Of a stretch of DNA of 43,709 nucleotides, positions 1-8,050 are shown in pieces (the stretch's first letter is position 1; each line of letters begins with the position of its first letter). The DNA comes from Acholeplasmatales bacterium (GTDB taxonomy: Bacteria > Bacillota_I > Bacilli_A > Izemoplasmatales > Izemoplasmataceae). Position numbers and translations under genes: made by a program. The notes under the pieces were generated by a model that was not told the DNA's origin, did not search any database, and saw nothing but the letters and a program-made list of their open reading frames with translations. The stretch is taken from positions 1-43,709 of the forward strand of contig RECF01000064.1 in NCBI GenBank assembly GCA_007694145.1, given 5' to 3'.

Positions 1-77
1 TGGGGCGACTGATGGGAATTGAACCCACGAATGCCGGAGCCACAATCCGGTGCGTTAACCACTTCGCCACAATCGCC
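1..77 (-). tRNA. tRNA-His (GTG)
   Basis: Read on the minus strand this folds as a full cloverleaf. The 7-bp acceptor stem starts GCGATTG, the anticodon loop TTGTGGC carries GTG, the T loop is TTCAATT and the CCA end is encoded (positions 1-3). The extra 5' G (G-1, position 77) opposite a C discriminator is the hallmark of histidine tRNA and is encoded here. The gene has its own promoter. The same window encodes histidine synthesis and degradation. Confidence 0.97.
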
Positions 78-102
78 ATGTCGTCTTTTTAAGACTATAA
101 AC

Positions 103-131
103 ATTGTATGCAATTCACCCCTGATTGTCAA
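103..131 (-). promoter_or_regulatory. Promoter of tRNA-His
   Basis: Minus-strand TTGACA (126-131), 17-nt spacer, TACAAT (103-108). It lies about 26 nt upstream of the mature tRNA 5' end, as expected for a short leader removed by RNase P. Confidence 0.85.
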
Positions 132-218
132 GCGATAAATGGATGTTTCCTATCAATGCTTATGCGGCGCTAATGTGTCTTGTTTCACTTTTTTCCACCT
201 ACAATTGTTAACGAAATC

Positions 219-247
219 TTTTGCTGTCGTTAAAATCGTGTTATAAT
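219..247 (+). promoter_or_regulatory. Promoter of the LtaS-like gene
   Basis: Perfect -10 TATAAT at 242-247. The -35 is weak (TTTTGC with 17-nt or TTGCTG with 15-nt spacing). Transcription would start near 254, so the in-frame TTG at 221 cannot be the start codon and the ATG at 296 is preferred. Confidence 0.65.
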
Positions 248-295
248 GTAAGGTACTCAAGGCAACATAACCTCACCAAGAAAGGGTGTCCGCGT

Positions 296-2257
296 ATGAA
301 GAATCCCCGTGCTTCGTTGGTTCTGCTGAGTGTTTTCATCGCCACAACACTCTTTTTGGAGCTGACATTCAAAACGCGCCTGCTACATCTTGAGTTTAGA
401 ATGCAACACTTCTTCTCGCTTGATGTCTTGCGTAATATTCTTTTCACCGTCACGTACGGTTTCTTCGTCTTGCTGTTTCTGAAATTGTTCAAGTCACGAA
501 CCGTCAAGTACTTGTTTGTTGTGTTTATTTTGCTATTAGTAGTGCTTTACTTTTCACAAGATATTTACTACCTCATTGCTAACAACTTCTACTCTTTCGC
601 TTTTTCTGGCGAGTTGGCCACCGGCTTGACTTTCTTCTACCGGTTGCCTCAATCGTTGACATGGGGTCACCTTTGGTACCTGATTCCCATCATCAGCCTC
701 TACCTGTTTTTGCGCCTAGCCCACGTCAAAAAACTTGATGTGTTCAACATTCGATACACCCGTGTGCATCAGCCCTTCATCTATGCCGTGCTTGCCGGGG
801 TGTTCTTGTTCGTGTCGATATCCACCATCAGCGCCGATAGGGATCCGGACAACATTTTTGACTTCTCCGATTACGACTTGTACATCCAGCCGGTCGTTCC
901 CCATACAGCGATGCGTAAGTTCGGCTTGTTATCTTACGCCCGTATCGATATCCAGAATGCTTTGACTTCACGGTCGGAGTCCGTTGATGAGGACATTCGC
1001 ATCGAAGACTATTTCGCAAGTCGCACAGGGCATGAGCTGAATGTGATGACCCGACGCTTCACCGACAAGAACTTCATCATGATTATGGCTGAAGCCCTTG
1101 ATACATACGCCCTCGATCCGGACCTGATGCCTAATTTATACGCACTCAGTCAAAACGCCTGGACGTTTGACAATTTCTATGCTCCGCTTTATTACCGAAA
1201 TACGGCCGACACGGAGTTCATGGTCCAAACGGGCTTTTATCCTAACCGCAATGTCCAGTTGAGCATGGAAGCCTATGTCGATAACACGTTCCCTTACACC
1301 TTACCCAACCTATTCAACATGCGTAACTACGCGACGTTTGCTTACCATAACTTCAGCGATCACTTTTACCCGCGGGAAACGTTCCATCCAGATACGCTTG
1401 GCTATGACGCCTACTTCGGTCCAGATGACATGGGCCTCATCACCCCGCCAAACAGTGAACGTGACGCACGCGGGCACTACTGGCACAGCGACTTGCAAAT
1501 GTTTGAAAACACCTTGCCGGCGCTTCTAGAACAGGACAAGTTCTTCGGCTACTACCTGACTGTGACCGGACATCTTCCCTATGAGCCTTCACGCCACGAT
1601 TATGCCCTCAAGCATATTGACACCATTGAGGCTATCCTTGCTCAAAAAGGGCTTGAAGACTTAGAAGATGACATCAAGTATTATCATGCCGCTCAATGGG
1701 AGTTTGATCTCGCAATCGGTTACCTCATGGCAACACTCGAAGCAAGCGGGCGTCTTGAGGATACAGTGATCGCCATCTTCGGTGATCATTATGCCTATGG
1801 CTTGAGCCAACAAGACATCTGGGAATATGACACCAAAAAAGAGTCGCGCACCGAACTCGGTATCCATAATGTACCGTTTATGATCTACCATGCCGGACTG
1901 ACCCCGAAAACATTTGCTGAAACGTTTTCTAGTGTCGACATATTGCCGACACTCGCAAATATGTTTAACTTGCCCCTCGACTACAAGACTGTCATGGGTG
2001 AGGATGCCTTCAACAGCATCCAAAACCGGGTTGTCTTTTCCAGTATGAGCTTCTTGACAGACACGTACTTCTATGAAGTTGAACGCGATTTGTTTGAACC
2101 CCTGTCCCCGACTTTCACTGCGACCGACCCACGGCCACTGATCGGTGAAGTGTATTATCAGATGCTGATCAACAACTACATCCTCACCCATGATTACTTC
2201 AGTCCAGGCTACGGCCTCGACAACGATGAGGATGACGGGGACGATTTGGCCTCCTGA
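296..2257 (+). CDS. LtaS-like membrane sulfatase-fold glycerolphosphate transferase
   Basis: 653-residue membrane enzyme of the lipoteichoic acid synthase / phosphoglycerol transferase family (alkaline phosphatase superfamily). It probably adds glycerol-phosphate from phosphatidylglycerol to a surface polymer or glycolipid outside the cell. About five hydrophobic segments fill the first 190 residues, followed by a large extracellular sulfatase-like domain. The family's metal and catalytic residues are visible: E266 in MAEALD, nucleophile T303 in YRNTADTEFM, H426 in GHLPY, and D497-H498 in GDHYAYG. The ATG at 296 follows an AGAAAGGG ribosome site and lies downstream of the promoter. The C-terminus is a short very acidic tail (DNDEDDGDD). 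It is monocistronic with its own terminator. The exact acceptor substrate cannot be told from sequence. Confidence 0.88.
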   Translation: MKNPRASLVLLSVFIATTLFLELTFKTRLLHLEFRMQHFFSLDVLRNILFTVTYGFFVLLFLKLFKSRTVKYLFVVFILLLVVLYFSQDIYYLIANNFYSFAFSGELATGLTFFYRLPQSLTWGHLWYLIPIISLYLFLRLAHVKKLDVFNIRYTRVHQPFIYAVLAGVFLFVSISTISADRDPDNIFDFSDYDLYIQPVVPHTAMRKFGLLSYARIDIQNALTSRSESVDEDIRIEDYFASRTGHELNVMTRRFTDKNFIMIMAEALDTYALDPDLMPNLYALSQNAWTFDNFYAPLYYRNTADTEFMVQTGFYPNRNVQLSMEAYVDNTFPYTLPNLFNMRNYATFAYHNFSDHFYPRETFHPDTLGYDAYFGPDDMGLITPPNSERDARGHYWHSDLQMFENTLPALLEQDKFFGYYLTVTGHLPYEPSRHDYALKHIDTIEAILAQKGLEDLEDDIKYYHAAQWEFDLAIGYLMATLEASGRLEDTVIAIFGDHYAYGLSQQDIWEYDTKKESRTELGIHNVPFMIYHAGLTPKTFAETFSSVDILPTLANMFNLPLDYKTVMGEDAFNSIQNRVVFSSMSFLTDTYFYEVERDLFEPLSPTFTATDPRPLIGEVYYQMLINNYILTHDYFSPGYGLDNDEDDGDDLAS

Positions 2258-2269
2258 ATGTTGAAACCC

Positions 2270-2307
2270 GGCTACTTACCAAAGAGGTAAGTGGCCTTTC
2301 TTTTATT
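2270..2307 (+). terminator. Intrinsic terminator after the LtaS-like gene
   Basis: Eleven-bp stem GGCTACTTACC (2270-2280) with GGTAAGTGGCC (2286-2296), 5-nt loop, then TTTCTTTTATT. All positions pair, one as G-U. Confidence 0.9.
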
Positions 2308-2342
2308 GAAAACAGCCAACCCGTTTTAGGCGGTTGGCTGTT
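2307..2342 (-). terminator. Intrinsic terminator after degV
   Basis: Perfect 11-bp inverted repeat AACAGCCAACC (2311-2321) / GGTTGGCTGTT (2332-2342). On the minus strand it is followed by TTTTC. It sits 20 nt beyond the degV stop and converges with the neighbouring plus-strand terminator. Confidence 0.85.
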
Positions 2343-2362
2343 GATCATGATGGTTTGTCGTC

Positions 2363-3217
2363 TCAGTCCCAGAACCAGCACAGGCCGAAGCCTTTGGGAC
2401 CGACATGGATGGTGAAGACCGGCCCGAGCGTCTCGGTTCTGCTAATCTTCGCTTTGGGCACATGGTCTTTCAACATGCCTTCAATGATGTCACCATTTTC
2501 AAGCGAATTACGGGTGATGATGCGTGCGTGAAGCTGCGCGTTTTCTTTGCGTTTCGGATCTTCAAGTACTTCTTTGACGATGAACTCATGCAGTTTCTTG
2601 TGGGTGCGTTCTTTGTGGAACAGCTGTAATTTTCCGTCGATGATTTTGATGATGGGTTTGACCTTAAGCATCGTGCCGATAAACGCCTGTGTCTTCGACA
2701 AACGACCGCCCTTTTGCAAGGAATACAGATTTTCAACCGTAAACATCAAGGTTGACTTAGCAATGATGTCTTCCATCTTCTTGATGACTGCGCTGAGGCT
2801 GTTTTCTGATTCGAGCAGGTCGATGAGTGTCATCGCAAGCAACTCGTTGCCATAGGCAGCATTCTGGGTATCGAAAATGTGGATCGAATCTGGTTTCTCA
2901 AGCATGCTTTTAGCAAGCATGGCACTTTGATACGTCCCGGAAAGTCCGGGTGAAAGCGTCAGGATAAGCAACTTTTCATAGCCTTTGGCAAATGCGGCCT
3001 CATAGGCCTCAAGAAACTCTGAAGGTGAAGGTTGTGAGGTGGTCAATTTCGCTTTTTCATCTTGTTTGGCATAGATGAAGTCATTGTCGATTTCAAGTTC
3101 TTTGTGGGTGTTGTCATTCTCGATGACATTGAGGCTGACAACATGCAAGTCATGTTCTTGGATATACGCTTTGGGAAGGTAGAAAGTACTGTCGATAATA
3201 ATACCAATCTTTTCCAT
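2363..3217 (-). CDS. DegV family fatty-acid-binding protein
   Basis: 284-residue cytoplasmic protein of the DegV/FakB family. These proteins bind a fatty acid and, in the characterised systems, present it to the FakA kinase for phosphorylation so that exogenous fatty acids can enter phospholipid synthesis. Family signatures are seen: IIIDSTFYLP near the N-terminus, TTSQPSP (around residue 60), LSPGLSGTYQSA (around 90-100), and GPVFTIHVGPKGFGLCWF at the end. Length is typical. The ATG is preceded by AAGGAGT. It lies 29 nt after the hemolysin III gene, so the two are probably cotranscribed. No FakA homologue is in the window, so the FakB role is inferred from family only. Confidence 0.9.
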   Translation of the reverse strand: MEKIGIIIDSTFYLPKAYIQEHDLHVVSLNVIENDNTHKELEIDNDFIYAKQDEKAKLTTSQPSPSEFLEAYEAAFAKGYEKLLILTLSPGLSGTYQSAMLAKSMLEKPDSIHIFDTQNAAYGNELLAMTLIDLLESENSLSAVIKKMEDIIAKSTLMFTVENLYSLQKGGRLSKTQAFIGTMLKVKPIIKIIDGKLQLFHKERTHKKLHEFIVKEVLEDPKRKENAQLHARIITRNSLENGDIIEGMLKDHVPKAKISRTETLGPVFTIHVGPKGFGLCWFWD

Positions 3218-3246
3218 GGGGGGGACTCCTTTTTTTTATTTTTACT

Positions 3247-3867
3247 TCACAGCAAGACGCTGATGGTCAGAAAGTGAAAGAATGATCCGCCAAGCACAAA
3301 CACGTGCCAGACAAAGTGGGCATAACGGAACCGGCTGATATAGAAGATGACACCCAACGTATAACTCAAGCCGCCGACAAGCAAGAGCACAAAGGCCTCT
3401 TGGGTGATTGCTGAGGCAACATCCCGCCAAATGAACACCGCACTCCACCCCATCAGCAAATACATGAGCAGATGGATACCCTGGTAGCGGCGAATCCAGA
3501 TGGATTTGAAGACAATGCCCGTCACGGCAATCACCCAGAGGATAACCAGCAAGATGATGCCAGAACGTTGTGGGGATAAAAGTAAGACAAAGGGCGTATA
3601 GGTGCCGGCAATAAGCAGATAGATGGCACTATGATCTAATCGCTGAAACACGGCCATGACCCGTTTCATCGAACGTGGGAACGCATGAAAGAGCGTGCTG
3701 GATGTATAAAGCATGAACATACTCATGGCAAAGACGACCACACCCGTCACTTCGGTGGGACCATCGGCACGGATGAGTAGGACCACTAAGGCGACAATGG
3801 CCAAAATCATCCCGATGCCGTGGCTGACGGCATTGGCAATCAATTCGCCGAGTGTTTCTTTTCTCAT
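3247..3867 (-). CDS. Hemolysin III / PAQR family membrane protein
   Basis: 206-residue polytopic membrane protein of the hemolysin III (YqfA/TrhA, PAQR-like) family. About seven hydrophobic segments are visible. The conserved family residues are present: SHGIG in the first helix, STLFHAF, DHSAIYLLIAGTYTP, and the C-terminal HFVWHVFVLGGSFFHF histidine pair. Together these form the membrane-embedded metal-site motif of PAQR proteins. In bacteria the family has been tied to membrane homeostasis rather than proven haemolysis. I chose the ATG at 3867 because GAGGAGCT precedes it; the longer GTG start overlaps that ribosome site. It has its own promoter and is followed by degV, consistent with a membrane-lipid theme. 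Confidence 0.9.
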   Translation of the reverse strand: MRKETLGELIANAVSHGIGMILAIVALVVLLIRADGPTEVTGVVVFAMSMFMLYTSSTLFHAFPRSMKRVMAVFQRLDHSAIYLLIAGTYTPFVLLLSPQRSGIILLVILWVIAVTGIVFKSIWIRRYQGIHLLMYLLMGWSAVFIWRDVASAITQEAFVLLLVGGLSYTLGVIFYISRFRYAHFVWHVFVLGGSFFHFLTISVLL

Positions 3868-3897
3868 GATCCAGCTCCTCACGTCAAGTCTATAAAA

Positions 3898-3926
3898 ACA
3901 GTATCAAATATTACTCTATCTGTCAA
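3898..3926 (-). promoter_or_regulatory. Promoter of hemolysin III-degV operon
   Basis: Minus-strand consensus TTGACA (3921-3926), 17-nt spacer, TACTGT (3898-3903), giving a 5' leader of about 25 nt before the ATG at 3867. Confidence 0.85.
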
Positions 3927-4034
3927 GGTAATCGTTCTGAGTGTTTCATCGTGATCTTAAAAAAAACCGCTATAATAAAACATTTTCGTCTGATTAAGGT
4001 TCTCTCAAAGCGGTGTCAAACTGACCCCATGCAC

Positions 4035-4071
4035 AAAAAAGACACCGCGTAGCACCCCACAACACGGTGTC
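4035..4071 (-). terminator. Intrinsic terminator of the hut operon
   Basis: Minus strand GACACCG (4065-4071), 17-nt loop, CGGTGTC (4041-4047), then six Ts. A second, long-loop ACCGCT/AGCGGT hairpin followed by eight Ts lies just beyond (3957-4014) and may be a backup. A third copy of GACACCGC (4010-4017) could compete for the same arm. Confidence 0.8.
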
Positions 4072-4146
4072 AAAACATATCAATAATCGTCGTTTTTCTC
4101 TTATGAACCTAATCCATTGCGCCGCGGATGAGAAACGCTTGCGCTG

Positions 4147-5169
4147 TTAAAACAAATGATCGAACGCGCCGGTGCTTGGTGGGGTGTAGAGCGCTTCAAT
4201 CCGCTCTGCGAGTGTGTCGACAAACCGTTTGACATCCCGCACTTTCGGATGGGACCCGACGGCAGGATACTGCAAAAGCATCGTAGCGAAGACCCGGTAC
4301 CAAAGGCGATAGTCGGTCTTTTTGGCATAGTGGGACACGGAACGGTGCTTGATCGCCCATGGTTTGAGACCGGCATAATGGATGCCGTTGAGTACGTCTA
4401 AGACGGGATAGCCGTTGAAACTTGAGTACCGCAAATCAAGATTGTGCCACGACCCGCTCAATTTTGCGGTGATGTATTGCATTTCTGGCCAAGGCCACGC
4501 GGCAATCTTCTCCCGCATGAAAGGGTCGTCAAGGTCCGCTTCAATCGCCCGGTACAATCCCATCGAAGGTTTGATTACATACAGGGCAGCATTGACCCCC
4601 ATGTTGTCATGGTCGGTGAGGACTCGGTCCGTGATTTCTTTAGGTACCGGTGCCCCAAAAGGCAAGTCGGCATACACTTTGTGCCAACGCCACGACCCGT
4701 CTTCAAAGACACTGTCGGGGATGATGTACTGCCCCGCTTCACTTTCCATGCAGTAATTTTTGTCTTCGTTGATGACCCCTGCGGGTGCGGGTGCTGTAAA
4801 CAATGTATCATACTCCCTCAGCGGCAACAAATCCGCATCGGCGATGACAATCTTCTCATAACCGCATTGCAAATCACCGTCACGACCGAGCCTGAGCGCC
4901 TGAAAGCGGGTGAACAAGAACGGTCGGTCCTGTCGCTCATGGCGCTTGCCGTGGGGGACGTACACGCTGTCGATTCGGATGACGCGGTCATAAAGCACCG
5001 CCAGCGCCGCCTGTCCCGCTGCGGTGACATGCTCATCAATCAAGCACACCAAATCGGCCCGGCTTTCTTGGCGTCGCAAGGCATACGCAAACACGAGCGC
5101 ACCTGGGATGAAGGCATCGTTGCGCATGACAAAGGTGACAAACGCCTGCTTAGCTGTCTTCTGTTTCAC
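4147..5169 (-). CDS. Family-8-like (glycogenin-like) glycosyltransferase
   Basis: 340-residue soluble protein resembling GT8/glycogenin-type nucleotide-sugar transferases. The N-terminus reads FVTFVMRNDAFIPGALVFAYAL, as in the family's Rossmann-like start. A DxD metal/nucleotide-sugar motif is at D111-A-D113 (IVIADADLLPL), followed by EYDTLF and VINEDK, and an N-A-L-Y-V-I-K-P-S stretch that fits the family's second conserved region. It starts with GTG overlapping the cyclodeaminase stop (GTGA), so translation is probably coupled. No good ribosome site of its own is seen. It is the last gene of the hut operon, where a glycosyltransferase is unexpected. The sugar and acceptor are unknown. It is followed by a terminator. 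Confidence 0.75.
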   Translation of the reverse strand: MKQKTAKQAFVTFVMRNDAFIPGALVFAYALRRQESRADLVCLIDEHVTAAGQAALAVLYDRVIRIDSVYVPHGKRHERQDRPFLFTRFQALRLGRDGDLQCGYEKIVIADADLLPLREYDTLFTAPAPAGVINEDKNYCMESEAGQYIIPDSVFEDGSWRWHKVYADLPFGAPVPKEITDRVLTDHDNMGVNAALYVIKPSMGLYRAIEADLDDPFMREKIAAWPWPEMQYITAKLSGSWHNLDLRYSSFNGYPVLDVLNGIHYAGLKPWAIKHRSVSHYAKKTDYRLWYRVFATMLLQYPAVGSHPKVRDVKRFVDTLAERIEALYTPPSTGAFDHLF

Positions 5170-5807
5170 AAAAGGGCCTGACGCACAGCCGCAAGCACCG
5201 TGTCACGCGCCGTCTGTCCACCGGCAAGCAACGTCTCAACTTGCGCCTTCAAGGCATTTTGATGGGCCGTATCTTCCATACCCGAAAGATTGATCATCAC
5301 GTTGAGACACGCCCCCTCAAGCCCAGCATAAAGCATCAATACGGCCACGCCGACATCGGAAATGGCGTTTTTGTTGCCGTACTGGACAATCCAATGCGCC
5401 TTTTCAAGCGCTTCAAGGGCGATCTTCGCAATCGCTTCAGGCACTTCGATGGCCCCAAGTGTCGCCCGGTCGATGGCTTTTTTACGCTTGATTTTTTCCG
5501 CTTCGGTTTCTTTTGGCATCCGGAAACTTTCCATGATGGCATTGAATGCATCGGTATCCCGATCAACCAAATCAAGCAACCGAACTTCAAGCGTCTTCAG
5601 CGCCTCATGGGCACTGATCAGTTCGGACTGAACCGCCTCATCCAGTGTCTGAAACTTTTTCTTCGGCAACGTCAGATGGCCGACCATCCGTAAGAGCCCC
5701 GCCCCCAGTGCAGCGGCTACGGCACTGACCGACCCGCCCCCTGGGGCCGGTTTGGCTGAATCTACTTCATAGACAAACTCACGGACACTCATATCAACGA
5801 GTTTCAT
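5166..5807 (-). CDS. Formiminotetrahydrofolate cyclodeaminase (cyclodeaminase-only)
   Basis: 213-residue enzyme converting 5-formimino-tetrahydrofolate to 5,10-methenyl-THF plus ammonia. It matches the C-terminal (cyclodeaminase) domain of bifunctional FTCD. The signature PAPGGGSVSAVAAALGAGLL lies near residue 24, then helical FTCD-C sequence with the DRDTDAFNAIMESFRMPK segment and a VGVAVLMLYAGLEGA helix. The ATG at 5807 follows GAGGAG at good distance; the longer ATG at 5828 overlaps hutI and lacks a site. It lies 13 nt after hutI. It acts directly after FtcD in the same operon to recover the one-carbon unit. Confidence 0.92.
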   Translation of the reverse strand: MKLVDMSVREFVYEVDSAKPAPGGGSVSAVAAALGAGLLRMVGHLTLPKKKFQTLDEAVQSELISAHEALKTLEVRLLDLVDRDTDAFNAIMESFRMPKETEAEKIKRKKAIDRATLGAIEVPEAIAKIALEALEKAHWIVQYGNKNAISDVGVAVLMLYAGLEGACLNVMINLSGMEDTAHQNALKAQVETLLAGGQTARDTVLAAVRQALL

Positions 5808-5820
5808 ACAATCACACTCC

Positions 5821-7092
5821 TCAAACATAATTTAGACTACCATCGCGTACGACCGGTTTACCGGCAATGAAGACATCACGGACATGGTTGGTAGCGAAAT
5901 GGTACAGCATATAAACAAAGTTCGGTGCTTCGCACAAGATGATGTCGGCCTGTTTGCCCACCTCAAGACTGCCAATCGTCTTGCCTAAATCCAGCGCATG
6001 CGCCGCATTGAGCGTCGCAGCGGTCAAAATCTCTTCAGGTGTCATGTTGAGCTTCAGTGCAGCGAGATTCAAGGTAAACCCGAAATTTTCCGATGGGCAA
6101 CTGCCCGGATTATAGTCACTTGCAAGCGCGATGGCCACACCCTCTTTAAGCAGGGTGCGTGCCGGGGCATAGGCATGACCGAGATAAAAGGACGTGCCCG
6201 GCAAGAGCGTCGCGACAGTGCTAGATTGACTGAGCGCTTTGATGCCAGCCGCGTCGATGGCCATGAGATGATCGGCACTATGCGCCTTTAACTCGACCGC
6301 GAGTGGCACACCACCGAGTGCGACGATTTCATCGGCATGGATTTTGAGTTTAAAGCCGTGTTTTTTGGCCGCCTCAAGCATCGTGCGTGCTTCAGCGACC
6401 CCATAGACCCCTTTTTCGCAAAAGACGTCCACAAACGACGCTAAGTGGTTTGCCTTGACTTTCGGCAATAACGCCACAAGCTGTTCGACATGCTTCGCTG
6501 CTCCGCCGGGGTGATTTTTCGGCACCGCATGCGCACCCATGAAAGTCGAGATGATGCGCACCGGCAGCGTATCATCGAGCGCCTGCGCCACCTCAAGCTG
6601 TTTCTTTTCCGTTTCCCACGTCAGACCGTAGCCGCTTTTGGCTTCAACGGTCGTCACCCCGTATTGCACCATCTTCGCTAGACTGTTTGCGGCCTGTGCA
6701 TAGAGCGTTTCAAAGGATGCGTCCTGCGTGGCCTTAACGGTGCTGTGGATGCCCCCACCCGCCTTGAGAATGTCCATGTACGGCACCCCGGCTTGTTTTT
6801 GGGCAAACTCATGTTCGCGTGAACCGGCGTGAACGAGATGGGTATGGCTGTCGATGAAGCCTGGCAGTGCCAGTTTCCCTTCCGCATCAACCACGGTCGT
6901 CTCCGCACCGATATACGCATCACCCAGTCCTTCACCGACTGCGAGAATCCGGCCATCCAAAATCGCAATGAAGGCTCGTTTGATGGTGTGGACCGTTTGC
7001 ATCTTTGCCCCGTGTTTCGGCCCGGGCCCTATGGGCGTCATCAAGGTGCCAATACGCTGAATGAGCGTCGTTGCACACGGATCAGTCGACAT
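5821..7092 (-). CDS. hutI: Imidazolonepropionase
   Basis: 423-residue cytosolic amidohydrolase catalysing the third step of histidine degradation: 4-imidazolone-5-propanoate to N-formimino-L-glutamate. Metal-binding and substrate motifs are in order: GFIDSHTHLVHAGSREHEF, GGGIHSTV, KSGYGL, FMGAHAVP, KIHADEI, HSADHL, ASDYNPGSCPSENF, then the amidohydrolase end LEVGKQADIILC. Length is normal. The ATG at 7092 overlaps the ftcD stop by 11 nt; a TTG at 7101 is possible. Neither has an obvious ribosome site, suggesting translational coupling to ftcD. Confidence 0.95.
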   Translation of the reverse strand: MSTDPCATTLIQRIGTLMTPIGPGPKHGAKMQTVHTIKRAFIAILDGRILAVGEGLGDAYIGAETTVVDAEGKLALPGFIDSHTHLVHAGSREHEFAQKQAGVPYMDILKAGGGIHSTVKATQDASFETLYAQAANSLAKMVQYGVTTVEAKSGYGLTWETEKKQLEVAQALDDTLPVRIISTFMGAHAVPKNHPGGAAKHVEQLVALLPKVKANHLASFVDVFCEKGVYGVAEARTMLEAAKKHGFKLKIHADEIVALGGVPLAVELKAHSADHLMAIDAAGIKALSQSSTVATLLPGTSFYLGHAYAPARTLLKEGVAIALASDYNPGSCPSENFGFTLNLAALKLNMTPEEILTAATLNAAHALDLGKTIGSLEVGKQADIILCEAPNFVYMLYHFATNHVRDVFIAGKPVVRDGSLNYV

Positions 7093-8050
7093 GGGCTTCA
7101 ATGATCTTGTCGACCGTGAAATCGCGGAACTTGAGCCACGTCACCGCAAGATCGCTCAACTGTTCTAGTGTCATGGTGTCTGCTTCAAAAGCGATACCTT
7201 CACATGCCATGTAATAGGCCAGCGAACGCACAAGCGTCGCTTTAGGCACGAGACCGACAATTTCAGCCGAAGGCACCGCAACCCCGTCGCGTCGCGCTTC
7301 CATCTTTACGGTCTCAAAAATGCGGTAAACCGGGTTTTGCATGTCATTGAGTATATTCATCGTCACTTGGGTGTGTCCGCGTTCAGCAAGCAGGACCGGA
7401 CCGGCTTGGATGTGCTTGAATCCGCCGCTTGATCCCCGGATGGCTTTGGCAATCCGCTTGGCGACATCGATGTTGTCCGTCATCAGGTCGATGTTGTAGG
7501 CGATGAGCGGCATGCGCGCACCGACTGCACTCACACCGGCTGTCGGATGCGGCTTTGCAGGGCCAAAATCAGGGGTCCAAGCCGGATCTTGCAGTTTCGC
7601 AGCCATCCCTTCATACTCCCCTTTACGAATCGCTGGCAGCTTGACGCGTCCTTTTTGTTTGGCGGCTTCGGCATAGACAAAAACCGGAATATGCATCGAT
7701 GTGGCCAGTTTTTCGGCAAATCGATGGGCGATGGCCACACAGTCATCCATGGTGATGTCGGCAATCGGGATGAACGGTACGACATCGGTCGCACCCATGC
7801 GCGGGTGTTCCCCTTTTTGCCGATTCATGTCAATCCGTTCGGTGGCGACACGCACGGCTTCAAGTAATGGGGAAACCATCGCTTCAGGGTCACCGATCAA
7901 GGTGACCACCGTCCGGTTGTAGTCTTGGTCGGGCTCCACGGAAGCACATGTAAAGCCGGTTTGGTTTCTAAGCGGTTCGACGATGGCCTCAATCGTCTTC
8001 ATGTCCCGACCTTCTGAGAAATTGGGTACACATTGAACAATTGGTTTCAT
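7082..8050 (-). CDS. ftcD: Glutamate formimidoyltransferase
   Basis: 322-residue enzyme transferring the formimino group of N-formimino-L-glutamate to tetrahydrofolate, releasing glutamate. It corresponds to the N-terminal half of bifunctional FTCD. Characteristic segments: VQCVPNFSEGRD at the start, RTVVTLIGDPEAM, GEHPRMGATDVVPFIP, and GPAKPHPTAGVSAVGAR. The ATG at 8050 is preceded by GAGGAGGAG and overlaps the hutU stop (ATGA); the upstream in-frame codons are part of hutU. With the separate cyclodeaminase downstream, the two FTCD activities are encoded by two genes. This is the tetrahydrofolate route of FIGLU breakdown rather than HutG or HutF hydrolysis. Confidence 0.95.
   Translation of the reverse strand: MKPIVQCVPNFSEGRDMKTIEAIVEPLRNQTGFTCASVEPDQDYNRTVVTLIGDPEAMVSPLLEAVRVATERIDMNRQKGEHPRMGATDVVPFIPIADITMDDCVAIAHRFAEKLATSMHIPVFVYAEAAKQKGRVKLPAIRKGEYEGMAAKLQDPAWTPDFGPAKPHPTAGVSAVGARMPLIAYNIDLMTDNIDVAKRIAKAIRGSSGGFKHIQAGPVLLAERGHTQVTMNILNDMQNPVYRIFETVKMEARRDGVAVPSAEIVGLVPKATLVRSLAYYMACEGIAFEADTMTLEQLSDLAVTWLKFRDFTVDKIIEAHVD

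Noticed and set aside
221-295. TTG start giving a 678-residue LtaS-like protein
   Set aside because: It lies inside the promoter, upstream of the likely transcription start; the ATG at 296 has a good ribosome site.
3948-3976. Plus-strand promoter with TATAAT at 3971
   Set aside because: No acceptable -35 and no plus-strand gene downstream; the sequence is explained by the minus-strand terminator region.
4010-4071. Three copies of GACACCG(C) in alternating orientation as a mobile-element end or regulatory switch
   Set aside because: They are explained as tandem intrinsic terminators with T runs at the end of the hut operon.
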